Shown: piece after piece, positions 43,480 through 53,442 of the stretch
How positions within the stretch are numbered: position 1 is the first letter of the stretch
Layout of the letters: each line of letters opens with the position of its first letter
NCBI GenBank assembly: GCA_035772735.1
Contig: JASDFA010000003.1
Span: 30,062,001-30,126,000, forward strand
Length of the DNA: 64,000 nucleotides
Direction: 5' to 3'
Source of the DNA: Datura wrightii
Lineage: Eukaryota; Streptophyta; Magnoliopsida; Solanales; Solanaceae
The notes under the pieces: model-generated
The model's input: only the letters and a program-made list of their open reading frames with translations
Databases searched by the model: none
Told to the model about the DNA's origin: nothing
Translations under genes and position numbers: made by a program

Positions 43480-44418
43480 ATGACAGCTTGGAATATAAAT
43501 GGTGGATACGCATATTTCGGCGAATCTTGCATGAATTGCGGAGGACCCCACTTGTGGCAAAACTGTAACACGTGCAATATATGTGGGTGTCAATATGGCC
43601 ATTGGGGTGATTGTCCAAAGGCATATACCCCTCCCCCAAGCCCCTACTATGATCCTTTTGTTGTTTTTGCTGAATATAGGCATGTTGAAAATGAGGACTT
43701 GGGACGCCAAGTTCAAATAGAGGACATGATGAAACAACTCCTGGAGCAATCAGAAGTAATGAAGGAGTCGGTGGCAGAATTGATAATTCAGCAAAAGGAG
43801 AATGTCGAGGCTGTAAGCAGGATGAGCGTCAAACTCACAGAGATGTGTGCTGAGGCTGAAGCTTGTGATAATTTGCAGGTGACAGTTTTAGCCGATATTC
43901 AAGAGGAACTACAAGAGGAATACAAGGGTGAATTTTTGGGTGAAGCCCAACAATTAGAATCTCTTGAGTGTCCCCGTGATCAGCTCATACCTATAGAAAA
44001 TCCATTCATGGAAGAAGAGAAAGAATATCTCCCATTTGACCTTAATGGAGAAATAGATGTCGATGTTGAAAAGGTGTACACAAGTAAGGAAGTCAAGCAC
44101 AATGCAATTTCAGAGTTGAGGTTGATTGGACCACACTCGAAGCATTTTTCGACATTAAGTTTGGTTGACAACACAGAAATAGAGTCTTCCAAGATTATAG
44201 AGAAATGTCTAGAGGAGGACCAAGCCCCGTATATTCTGAAATTTGCTAACTCGAAGCAACGAAATGACTTCACTTACTCAAGGGCCAATAAGTTCAAAAG
44301 AAAGCATCTACTGCTTGGTCCTTACAATTATTCACCACCACCCCAGGAGCATAAGAGGAAATTAGAGAAGAAATTAGGGGTGAAATTCATATCCTCAAGG
44401 CGGAGGAAAAAGTGGTGA
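43480..44418 (+). CDS. TR-NA ORF1: zinc-knuckle and coiled-coil protein (gag-like?)
   Basis: This intact 312-residue frame begins MTAWNINGGYAYFGESC. Residues about 16-50 are Cys/His-rich: CMNCGGPHLWQNC (C-x2-C-x3-H-x4-C) and CNICGCQYGHWGDC (C-x2-C-x5-H-x3-C), near-knuckle spacings. A Pro-rich PPPSPYYDPF follows. Residues about 70-150 look like an acidic coiled coil (IEDMMKQLLEQSEVMKESV...). The C terminus is basic (KRKLEKKLG...SRRRKK). In ordinary gag the knuckle is C-terminal, so its N-terminal place is odd. It could bind element RNA. I recognise no full-length family. It lies 145 bp past the primer site, where gag belongs, and is followed by a CACGGG/CCCGTG stem-loop. Confidence 0.8.
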   Translation: MTAWNINGGYAYFGESCMNCGGPHLWQNCNTCNICGCQYGHWGDCPKAYTPPPSPYYDPFVVFAEYRHVENEDLGRQVQIEDMMKQLLEQSEVMKESVAELIIQQKENVEAVSRMSVKLTEMCAEAEACDNLQVTVLADIQEELQEEYKGEFLGEAQQLESLECPRDQLIPIENPFMEEEKEYLPFDLNGEIDVDVEKVYTSKEVKHNAISELRLIGPHSKHFSTLSLVDNTEIESSKIIEKCLEEDQAPYILKFANSKQRNDFTYSRANKFKRKHLLLGPYNYSPPPQEHKRKLEKKLGVKFISSRRRKKW

Positions 44419-44451
44419 CACTTGGTACGTTGAGCCGCGACGGTAAACCAG

Positions 44452-44475
44452 GCGCTGCACGGGAGGCAACCCGTG
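44452..44475 (+). other. Stem-loop after ORF1
   Basis: CACGGG-AGGCAA-CCCGTG is a perfect 6-bp stem about 35 bases after the ORF1 stop. Similar stems follow ORF2 and precede the 3' LTR. Confidence 0.7.
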
Positions 44476-44735
44476 AAAAATATTTTTTTCTTTCTTTCTT
44501 TTTTAGTGTAAATAATTTTTATTTTTTTATTTTTCTCTTCTTGATTTGGTATATATTTTTGTTTTAGTTAATATTTTTCATTTTAGTTAGGGAAATCTAT
44601 TAATCTAACCAATTTTGTTTAGTGAGGTGATTTTTCAGGTCAAACAGAGACAAATATACCTGGAATCGGGAAGGAAAAGGCAAGGTATGAAAAAATAATT
44701 TAATTGAAGAAACAGTGCACTGGCGCGTTGGCGCC

Positions 44736-44873
44736 GTGTCACGGAGGAAGGGCTCCGCGTTACCCTCCGTGACACGTTGAAGGCAAAATCCGGATTTTTT
44801 TTAAAAATTCCAGTAAGCCAACGCGTTGGCTCCGTGTCACGGAGGAAGGGCTCCGCGTTACCCTCCGTGACAC
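44736..44873 (+). repeat. Two internal copies of the GTGTCACGGAGG palindrome in TR-NA
   Basis: GTGTCACGGAGG at 44,736-44,747 pairs with CCTCCGTGACAC at 44,764-44,775. A second pair lies at 44,834-44,845 and 44,862-44,873. The loops read AAGGGCTCCGCGTTAC in both. They lie between ORF1 and ORF2, far from the LTR, and upstream of a plausible second leader. Confidence 0.85.
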
Positions 44874-45075
44874 GTTGCCTTATATTTAGTGCCGGGTCAC
44901 ACCGGGTTGCCGGGTGACCCGCGTGTTTTTCTTTAATTAAACCCCAATTTTCGCGCAATTTTTCCCCATTCCTTCTCCTTTCCGCGACCAAACATCCCAA
45001 ATCCCCCTCCCCAACCAACGTGCCACGCTACTAGGCAAAGAAATCGTCAAGTTTCTTCGGTTCTTCAACTCAAAG

Positions 45076-45778
45076 GTACGTTTTCCTCGTTTCTCTCAAA
45101 TTTTTGGCGATTTTAGTCGAATTTGGGCATGTGAGGTGAGATATATCACCCTAAGTAGAAATTTAACATGATGTTGAGTTATTTGTGATTGATATATGTT
45201 CGGATTGTTGTAATTAGCATTTGAACTTGTAGATTATCTAAATAATTCGAATTTGATTGTAAAATTGTATTCTAGGGCATGGGTTGTTGAAATTGAATTG
45301 GGTTATTTGATAAGTTGATGAATTAGATGCCGGGGTGTGGTTGTAAATTGAGATAAGTCGTGTAAATGTTGTGTGAATGTTAAAAGACGACGAATTCTCG
45401 AATTGTTGGGGAAAATGCGAAAATTATGCAAATTGGTTTGATTATTTGGATTCGATTGTATATAGAATGTTTTGTCTTTGTTTTTTTATTTGTTGTTTTT
45501 GTTGCTAAGTGCGATGGTTGAATTGTTAGCGATAGTAGGATTGGGATTAGCTGTATGAAGTCTGAGTAGTACGCTAACCGTTATGCTGTCGAAATTTTTT
45601 GTGAACGCACTAAGCATAAACTGTATAGTTGTTGTCTTTGGTCTAAATATAGTTATCCTTGCCGTAGTTCGTAAAAGTAGCTAAGGACTAAGTGTGGGGT
45701 AAACGTCGTGTAACCCGACCCTAGCCGAAGTTAACATGTATTTAGCTTGACATTGTGCTTGTTTATGTATATTGACAG
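45076..45778 (+). other. Probable intron in the ORF2 leader
   Basis: CAACTCAAAG/GTACGTTTTCC near 45,075 looks like a donor and TATATTGACAG/GTACAATGG at 45,778 like an acceptor, six bases before the ORF2 ATG. The 700 bp between is AT-rich with no frame. It is inferred only from splice consensus. Confidence 0.45.
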
Positions 45779-45783
45779 GTACA

Positions 45784-47004
45784 ATGGCGAGTAGGCAGGA
45801 TAAGGGCAAAGGTGCTTCTACTTCAGGCACCGGAAGAAAAAGAATGAGATTGGGCACCGCAGTCCCAGCTGCACTAGCTGTTCCGCGAGGCCAACGCCGC
45901 CAATACGGAACAAGGTGGGTAACCGAGGAAGGGAAGAAGTGGTATGCTAAGCATAAGGAAAGCAAATACTTCCCGGAGGAACATATTGCATGGGAACCAC
46001 TAGCACAGGAGTTCCCTCGTATTGTGCAGAGGATTGAAGCAGCTGGGCTCAGCTTTATATTTCAGGAGCCCAAGGAGTGCAACCTACATTTAGTCCGGGA
46101 ATTCTACGCAAATTGGAACACGGCCATCAGAAGCCACACAATAAAAATCAGAGGGCGGATTGTCACTCTGGAACCCCAGCAATTTAATGCCATCGTTGGA
46201 GCGCGGGACACAGACGCCCACGTTCTCCGCCAGCTAAAAATCACCCCACCGTATGCCGACATCAGACGTACGTTGTGTGGGGCTCGATCCATAGCCCGAT
46301 GGAGTAGACATAAGGAGAGGGGTTACCACCAGACTCTGCCTTATTCGCAGGTGAATAGGGAGGCCAGAATATGGCTGAAAATTGTATGTTCTTGCTTGAT
46401 CCCGGGAGTTCACATGACGGATGTGACCCGGGACCGTGTCTGCTTGGTGTATGCCCTTATGAAAGGGCTTGAGATTAATGTTGGGGCGGTCATTATATCC
46501 ACCATGAAGAGAGCCAGGCTACACCAGGGCCACAGATACGGGTTCGGCGGACTCATCACCACCTTCCTCCGAGGCCTCGATGTCGAGGAAGAGGCTTTGG
46601 ATTACATCCCGCAGTTGAAGCGGAGGGCCCTCGATGTGACAAAAATTAAGGCCCCCGACACCACACACGGGCCAGTGCTGACTTTGGGCGAGCGACATGC
46701 TCGTGACGATCAGTACATGGCACGTATGTTTGGCATGCAGATGCTTCAGCTACGGATTGGTGAGAGACCAGCCACCGAGGAAGAGTTATGGCAGTTGGAG
46801 CTGGATTACCCATTCGGCGAGAACGCCAGAGCTTTATGCCGAGTGGGACCAGCCTTCGTTGAGCCTACTGATGACGATGTCCCTACTGATGAGGAGACAC
46901 GTCGGGAGGACTCCGATGTAGAGTCCGATGACGACGATGGAGCTGACTCAGACATGGGCGATGAGGCAGCAGCACCGGATGAAAAAGTCGAATATTTCGA
47001 CTGA
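45784..47004 (+). CDS. TR-NA ORF2: protein resembling the plant Transposase_32 family
   Basis: It is about 406 residues from the ATG at 45,784, chosen because it follows an acceptor-like site and the upstream TTG has no support. The N terminus has a basic RKRMRLG, a possible nuclear signal. The central region carries LVREFYANW, IRGRIVTLEPQQFNAIVG, RTLCGARSIARWSRHKERG, LPYSQVNREARIWLKIVC, DVTRDRVCLVYALMKGLEINVG and RYGFGGLITTFLRG. These are hallmarks of the 'putative plant transposon protein' domain (Pfam Transposase_32) as I recall it. The C terminus is strongly acidic (EEDS...DDDDGADSD). Biochemical function is unknown for the family. It is intact in a very young element, which argues that the product matters for mobility or expression. 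It has no homology that I can see to RT or integrase. Confidence 0.85.
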   Translation: MASRQDKGKGASTSGTGRKRMRLGTAVPAALAVPRGQRRQYGTRWVTEEGKKWYAKHKESKYFPEEHIAWEPLAQEFPRIVQRIEAAGLSFIFQEPKECNLHLVREFYANWNTAIRSHTIKIRGRIVTLEPQQFNAIVGARDTDAHVLRQLKITPPYADIRRTLCGARSIARWSRHKERGYHQTLPYSQVNREARIWLKIVCSCLIPGVHMTDVTRDRVCLVYALMKGLEINVGAVIISTMKRARLHQGHRYGFGGLITTFLRGLDVEEEALDYIPQLKRRALDVTKIKAPDTTHGPVLTLGERHARDDQYMARMFGMQMLQLRIGERPATEEELWQLELDYPFGENARALCRVGPAFVEPTDDDVPTDEETRREDSDVESDDDDGADSDMGDEAAAPDEKVEYFD

Positions 47005-47048
47005 GCAGGGAGTTCCACCACCCGAAATTTTGTGCTTTGTATTTTTGT

Positions 47049-47084
47049 GAACACTGGGGACAGTGTTCGATTTAAGTGTGGGGT
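47049..47084 (+). other. Stem-loop plus AAGTGTGGGGT module after ORF2
   Basis: GAACACTG-GGGA-CAGTGTTC (47,049-47,068) is a perfect 8-bp stem, followed by GATTTAAGTGTGGGGT. The same layout recurs at 48,893-48,927 before the 3' LTR, where it includes the polypurine tract. A bare AAGTGTGGGGT is also at 45,690-45,700. Confidence 0.8.
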
Positions 47085-48892
47085 GGGGAGTAGATAGGTG
47101 CTGGGACTTAGGCTCTAATCTGCTGTATGCTTTTTCCTTGGTTTGTATGTATGTTTATGTTTCCCTGTTGTGAACTGATTTGTGTTGTAGCTGTATATTT
47201 TTTGTGGTTAATGATGTGTGTTGTGAAAAGTTGTGGTTGCCAAGGTAAAAATTTTTGTGAATGCTGTAAATATTTTGTAAATATTTCTGTATATCGAAAT
47301 GATCGATATTTTTTTCAAAATTTTTGCAAAAATAGTTTGCACTTATCAAAATCTTTTGTAAATATTTTTCTAGCGAAATGATCGATGTGTTGCAAAATTT
47401 TTCGGTTTTTATTTTGGGTTTCTCGGAGTTTGTTTTCGGTTCTTTTACCGAGAATAGTCCCATTGAACCGATGTCATAGTTAGTGACCGTTCCCTATGAT
47501 GGATGGATGACGACCGTCTTAAGGGAAATGTAGTCGATAGGAGTAGGATTTTAATTTGTTTTCAGTTTTTCTTTGGTGGATTGCATCAATGAACCTGTAG
47601 TTGCTTTATGGTTGCAAAATTTCGTTGCGCGTTGTAACTGATGTTCAAAATGTAAAAGTGATTTGTTTGAAAGCATGCAATTTTGTAAATATGTTGAGTT
47701 ACCTAGGCTGTAGAATTTGATTCGGTATGATTGAGGCTTAATTTTTGAATTCATGCAATTGGCTAATTAAAGAGTCTGTGAATGCATCTTGATTCGAGCA
47801 TGTGCATGAAGTGTGTGAAGTGAGGTATTGTTATTCCATGCTATTGTGAAGTGTCTAGAACTTGCCTGGTGTGTGTACAAAATGAAATGAAGGGGGTGTA
47901 GTGTTGGAAAGGATGTAGGCATTTCTTTGTTTTAACCGAGAGTTTCTATTTTTTTCTTGTCATACTCTACCTTCTTATATGTTTGTATACCCTAGTCAGC
48001 CCATTGAGCCTTTAGCCGTTTCTTTCTTTCTTTTGTCCAAAATTGTATAAACTAAGCTTTATTCCTTCTTTCATTAGCCGTAAAGTCTATACAAAAATCT
48101 TAAGCGCTTAAGAAGAAAAGAAAATTCTTTTCCCAAAGTGTCAAAGAGTGAGAAGAGTGAAAAGAAAAAGAAAAGCAAAGTGAGGAAAGAAAAGATGAGG
48201 TTGAAGAGGCACTTGTTATAATTAAATGATATTGAGGGTACATGAAAACCCTTTGTTTTGTGTCAAGTGTGTTTGATGAAATGGGCTGTACGAAAGGAAA
48301 CAAGCATGAATGGGATGATGAAAAAGAGAAAAAGAAGAACAATATCCATGAGTCGATGGGAATGTGTTGAAAAGGCGCTTAAGGATGCTAGCGACTATTA
48401 TTGGCTAATCCAATATATATACTAGTTCCATAGCTTCCATTACAACCCATTAAAGTCCTACGTGATCTTACATTGCATTTTTTTATATTAGGGGAGTAAT
48501 ACACTAAGGGCAAGCCTATTGGTCATGACATGATGCATGTGAATTCTTTTGGGAGAGAGAGTGAAATTAATTTTTATATGCCCCTACTTGAATGTTTGTG
48601 TGTTGCATGAACATAAAGGGGAAGACTCTCTTGAGTTGTGAGGGCACATGCTTGATGAAAGATTGATTTTCGTGTCGGATATCTTGACTAGCTGATTTGC
48701 ATGAGTTTGCCGATATCGAGAGTCGATTCTTAAAGTCTAGGAAGTCTTGATGTATGAAAGGTCATTGCATTGTAAGACCATGCATGTTTTCTTGATGATT
48801 TGCAAAAATTGAATAATCGGTATGACCGTAGCATAAATTGTTGCACCATAGTGGCAAAGGTTGGGATGTAATTTGCATGAGTTGTGTAGGTG
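47085..48892. other. Long 3' untranslated region of TR-NA, no gene
   Basis: No supported frame occurs on either strand. It contains two GAAATGATCGAT copies (47,297 and 47,376) and a purine-rich AAGAAAAG stretch at 48,108-48,200. Autonomous relatives would carry pol in this position. Confidence 0.6.
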
Positions 48893-48930
48893 TTGTTCGA
48901 GGACGAACAAGGATTTAAGTGTGGGGTAAG
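48893..48930 (+). promoter_or_regulatory. Stem-loop and polypurine tract of TR-NA
   Basis: TTGTTCG-AGGA-CGAACAA (48,893-48,910) is a perfect 7-bp stem. AAGTGTGGGGTAAG ends at the 3' LTR boundary and is the likely plus-strand primer. Confidence 0.78.
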
Positions 48931-50365
48931 TGATCTTGGGCAGATTTATATGCCCAAGTGATACTCAAACGTATCATTTTCGCCTTGTTTGTTGTGCAAT
49001 ATGTATATATATATTCTCATGTAATTGGTAATAAAATGTGAATTTATACTAACCAACATGATTAGCATTTGTTTTGAAGGTAAATATGATTTTTAGGAGC
49101 TAAAATGCGTATTGGAACAATATCGGAGTTGGACTCGGATGCGAGCGTGGAAAAGACATTGGAATGCACAAAGTATAGGGGCTCCGCGATGGAGCCGTGC
49201 CACGCTACCATCGCGGAGGCACACTGCCTGGAGAGGAAATTAAATGGCAAATTCCAGTGTGGCCTCGCGACAGCTCCATGGCACGGAGATAGGCCTCCGC
49301 GTTGGCCTCCGTGCCACGTTGAGGCTAATTTACCGGACCCTGGATTTCCAGTGAAGGTCTGCGTCCACGCCGTGTCACGGAGGCAGTGCTCCGCGATGGC
49401 CTCCGTGACACGTTGCTTGTTATTCCGGGAAAAATTTTCCACTAGTATAAATAGCACACTTAGGTTTATTTTAATTAGTTCAGACTTGGTGGAGCAAGGA
49501 CGTGGGTTAGAAGCAGTTGAGGGACGAAAAAGCTAAGGGATTTCTTCTCTTCCTTTCCTCTTTCTTTCAATTGTATGCATGATTTACACTTGTTTTAGGA
49601 TGATCAATCCACAAATGAGTGGCTAATTCTCTTCCTTGCTGAGGTTATGAACATGTGTGATGAATTTTGATTATTAATTTTATGGTTTTCTTCTTCTTCT
49701 TCCATGTTGTTCTATTAATTCTTGTTTCTACTGCATTAGTGTGTGGCCGACATTAATGTACATCTAAAAAGTCCAATTTCACTCGAGAGAGCAAGAAATT
49801 GGAAAGTTGTGAATTAATAGGGTATTGTTCTTAACTTGATTTGGGAAAATTGGGTTTTGATGTGCTTTCCTGATAGAAATATACTTGAAAGCCGTATTAG
49901 TCAGTTTAGGAACCGGAATTGTATTGCTAGGTCATAAATTGCATTTGATCACAGAAATGTAGACGGATGGTTTATGATTCTAAAGTGAAATTAAATACGA
50001 GAGTTTTAATTTCTAGGCTACTGTTCTTGGCTAGCAACATGAAGAAGAGATTAACCAAATTATTATTATAATCGAATTCATTACTTGTTCTTAACCTTGG
50101 CATGCTCATATCCATAGTTTAGATTCACAGTAAATAATTGTTAATAGTTTTAGTATATATATTTCCTAAACAAAAACTTATTTAACTGTTGGTTACGCTG
50201 TTGTTAGCATACTTAGAAGTAAGATAAGAATATAGTGTACTTAGGCAATTTTACTTATCCTGAGTCTCCTTGGATCGATATTTGGCTTACTTAGCCACTT
50301 TATTACTTGTTTGACCACGTGCACTTGCGTATCGGTTTTACACCTATAGCAAACACTGCCGAACA
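48931..50365 (+). repeat. TR-NA 3' LTR
   Basis: This 1435-bp LTR is nearly identical to the 5' LTR; most differences seen are G/A or C/T transitions, with ATAT added in a TA run near 49,010. The 12-bp GTGTCACGGAGG palindrome and TATAAATA are kept at about 49,373-49,453. Confidence 0.95.
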
Positions 50366-50490
50366 ACCACGCTATCATGCCTCATAGCATCCTGCCTATA
50401 GAATGTGGTGCACAACACACCTATAGACAAGACTCTACTAGAAACGGCTTGCAGACTCCCTAGGATACAATGTTTCTCTGATACCAAGTT
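50366..50490 (-). promoter_or_regulatory. Gypsy-2 leader and primer binding site
   Basis: Minus-strand TGGTATCAGAG (50,476-50,486) lies four bases after the 5' LTR and matches tRNA-iMet. The leader up to the TR-NA insertion is very similar to Gypsy-1's leader. Confidence 0.88.
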
Positions 50491-52557
50491 TGTCACACCC
50501 CACCTTGGGGGACATGAATGACACCTAATGCCACACTGGTACTTGGGCTGACCTGGCTAGGCATATGCACCTATGGTGCCTTCCAGCAACTCAAAAATCA
50601 AGAAAACAAATGGCTATATCTCGATTGTAAGCACAACCTTGGGCTGACAAGGCCACATAGAAAACCTGTAAAAGAAAACAGCTAACCCAACAACATAACA
50701 ATAGAGGGATCCTATGTGGGGCGACAAGACCACCATGCTGTCTAGTCATAACAGAAGGAAAACAGGCGGTCATATTCATACTATAGCCGACAAGACTGCT
50801 AACTAACTAGCTAAACTACGCCCCACACTGCCAATACACAAAATATAACATACATAGGCCCCACACGGCCAACAATAACCAACAACTACAGACTTATAGT
50901 CCGCAAGCCCTCTAAGAGCGGAATAGTGGTTGGGACAGGGCCTTGACCTAGCCAAAAGCTATACAATAGAAACAGCAAGCCTTTCTAACTATCAACTCCT
51001 GAGAAAAGGAGCTGACTGAACTGCTAACTCTAGCTGATAGCTAAGAAGGTCCTGAACCACGTCTATCTGCACCTGCAGGCAAGTATGCAGTGCCCCATAG
51101 ATTGGCGTCAGTATAATATGTACCGGATATGTAAGGCAGTAATGAAAATGATTGAATAGGACTAATAAAAGAACTGAAAGTAATCAATAAGAGAGATAAG
51201 AGTTACAACCTGAATAGCTTTACAACCTGAAGTATAGCTAACAAGTAAGTAATACAAATAAGAACCTTACCTCACCCCCATAAGCCTAGAAGGTACAATC
51301 AGCACAGAGTAACCTACTCGGGCCCCAATAATCCCTGACAAGTACAATTCAATCTATATACCCCTAGTATGGTCAATATGTTTCAACCGTAACTATAGCC
51401 AACCTACTTGGCCTATAGGTTTGCAACTGCGCCCGCTGGGCTCTTGTAGCTGTGTCTGAGCCCTCTGGGCTCTTGTGACTGCATCCTAGATACATAAGGC
51501 TCGATGGGGATTCAGTAATGTCGATATGACATAGGAAGAAGTCCATTCGTGGATGGATTGTAATATGACCTTATAGGCCTGAATATAGTCTTGTCAGACA
51601 TCATATAGCTCCTCTAAGTGATCTATAGGCAACCCTGAGGTTAGTCGACGGAAGGCTATATTATGTGGGGTCAGTCCCAACTGAAATAATCAACTTAAAT
51701 GTCAAAACTATTGTAGCAGCTAATCACAATATACATGCTTACGACTTGCTTACAAGGACATAGGTTTTATTACTATATGATAGGAATAGCTTACCGAAGA
51801 GGTTAGAATTAACATACCTCGAATGTCGATTTTTGTTCATCCAAATAGTTCCAACCTGTAGCTGATAATTTTACTCAATTGTAGCCTCTACGCTAAGAGA
51901 ATAAGGCTCTTTCAATAGTAGGAATTGGCAAATAACAATATCTTTCAATAATATTAACTATAACTCAACTTCATTCAATTCGACCAAAAACTCACAAATT
52001 CCCGAGAGTTTAGAAGGTAGAAATGATTACCTATCACTTTAGCCGCTTAGGACTCAATTAGAAGTGATTTCTATGATTTTTACTCAGTGGGGCTCCAGTA
52101 CTCCAAGAGAATTTTCAAAAAATAACTCCGCAGAGAATTTTCTTGTAGGCCTGTAACTCGTTATCCAGGATGAATTTGTATTTGGACGGAATTTAACCGC
52201 ATAATTTGACGAAAAAAGGATGAAATTGTCATTCGTACTTTGTTCTCTGCCAAGGGGAAATGTTTAAAATGATCTGATCACATAATCAAGGATTTATATA
52301 TGTGTTGAGGCAGTGGCAGGGTGGCACAGCGTGCCAGTCATAGCGCCAGGCCACTAGCCCAACACGCCGGCCAGTGCACTAGGCTGGCAGCGCAGCATGG
52401 CACCCAGTGCGCTTAGCCTCTGACCCCGGCCCCCTGCCCACTCGATGTCGTGCTCATATACTCATCCCCTGACCTTTTTCTCGTATATGTCGTACCCCAA
52501 AATTTTCAACATATGTATGCACGCATCGGTTAACGATAGAAACTATGGGGTGTAACA
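50491..52557 (-). repeat. Gypsy-2 5' LTR
   Basis: This 2067-bp LTR is upstream in element orientation. It starts TGTCACACCCC and ends GTGTAACA on the plus strand. A minus-strand TATATAAATCC near 52,290-52,300, with a GC-rich block beside it at 52,318-52,400, marks the promoter region. Confidence 0.9.
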
Positions 52558-52562
52558 TAAGG

Positions 52563-53322
52563 TCACAAATAATAGCTAAAGTTTACAGTATTTTACCACA
52601 AGTATTGTTACATCTCTAATTTGATTACATACTTTCACTCTTTCAATGATAAAATATTTCATATCTAAACTTAAATGAATTAAAGAAAAATAGTGATTTG
52701 TCACAAATTGTCAATAAAAGAAAAAGTAATTTTGTCAAAGAAAGTAAATAATTTGTTATAAACTTTTTAACGTACCTAAGTATTTTGTAGATAATAGAAA
52801 CAATTAGTGACAAAGCTAAGGTCACAAATAATAGCTAAAATTTACATTATTTAACCACAAATAATATTACGTCTCTAATTTGATTACATACTTTCAGTGA
52901 TAAATATTTTGTATCTAAATTTAAACGAATTAAAAACAAATAATCATTTATCATAAGTTGTCAACAAAATTAGTGATGACAAAATATTTGCTGCAAAATT
53001 TATTTTTGTCTCTACAAGTATGTGACTATTGTATTTGAGGTTTGTCATAAATTTGTCAACAACATTTGCAATGAAATGGTTTGTCACCAACATATTCAAT
53101 TTCGTGGTTAAAATTATCTGATAATTGACGCCAATTAATTTTTTTGGTGGAAAAGTTTTGCAGACAAAACATTTGCTGCAAAATTTATTTATCATCACTA
53201 AAAGTATGTACTCGTATATTTGAGTACGAAATGTAATTTTTGTCACAAAAAATGCATAATTAATGACAACTTTTTAAATGTAGCTAAAAAATTCGTGGCT
53301 AAATATCACATTTGTTATAGTT
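52563..53322 (-). repeat. CACTA right-end subterminal repeats and terminus
   Basis: Several AT-rich units contain GTCACAAATAATAGCTAAA, CTCTAATTTGATTACATAC, TTTGTCA(C/A) and TTTGCTGCAAAATTTAT. The terminal stretch on the minus strand reads ACTATAACAAATGTGATATT, then TAGCCACGAATTTTTTAGC. This resembles CACTA ends with the first base changed. Such repeats bind the element's own protein in En/Spm. Flanking CACTA duplication cannot be checked because the left end is not seen. Confidence 0.55.
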
Positions 53323-53442
53323 ACCCCAACACACAAATGGCTTTATTTTATAATATATCTCTTCAAACTCATAGGAATATTAAAACCATTACACGTAATT
53401 TTTTTTCATAATCTTTATATAATAAAATCAACATACGAAATA

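Larger units (their letters stand above)
41881..50365 (+). mobile_element. TR-NA: young non-autonomous LTR retrotransposon with two ORFs and no pol
   Basis: LTRs of 1431 bp (41,881-43,311) and 1435 bp (48,931-50,365) start TGATCTTGGG and end GCCGAACA. ACCAC flanks at 41,876-41,880 and 50,366-50,370. By eye the LTRs differ by about 11 substitutions plus a 4-bp TA length change, under 1%. The primer site matches tRNA-Asp, as in Athila/Tat-type Gypsy elements. The 5.6-kb interior has ORF1 (43,480) and ORF2 (45,784) intact. No protease, RT, RNase H or integrase motif appears in any frame, so it must be moved by another element. Confidence 0.93.
34757..52557 (-). mobile_element. Gypsy-2, decayed chromovirus-like LTR retrotransposon carrying TR-NA
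   Basis: LTRs at 34,757-36,777 (2021 bp) and 50,491-52,557 (2067 bp) start TGTCACACCCC and end TGTAACA. TAAGG flanks at 34,752-34,756 and 52,558-52,562. The primer site (50,476-50,486) and polypurine tract (36,778-36,791) show minus orientation. The LTRs are visibly diverged (roughly 10% by eye) and pol has many stops, so it is old. TR-NA splits the leader just upstream of gag. Confidence 0.93.
1..53322 (+). mobile_element. Decayed CACTA (En/Spm-like) DNA transposon, expanded by nested insertions
   Basis: Three pieces support one element. A transposase gene is split between 1276-2554 and 19,623-22,669. A captured exon follows at 24,051. AT-rich subterminal-type repeats occur at 34,598-34,756 and 52,563-53,322. 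Removing the Mutator-like insert, the MITE, Gypsy-3 and Gypsy-2 with their target duplications leaves about 8.9 kb, a normal En/Spm size. The right terminus read on the minus strand is ACTATAACAAATGTG, one base short of a canonical CACTA end. The left terminus was not found and may lie outside the window, so the start given is only the window edge. That the transposase and the right-hand repeats belong to one element is inference from continuity across the Gypsy insertions. Confidence 0.55.

Noticed and set aside
45772..45783. TTG-initiated extension of ORF2 by four codons
   Set aside because: It falls across a splice-acceptor-like TTGACAG/GT site, and the ATG at 45,784 is the natural plant start.
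46104..46292. Minus-strand frame opposite ORF2
   Set aside because: It is the antisense shadow of the well-supported Transposase_32-like frame.
53220..53411. Small plus-strand frame near the CACTA right end
   Set aside because: It lies in AT-rich subterminal repeats and flanking DNA, with no conserved block.
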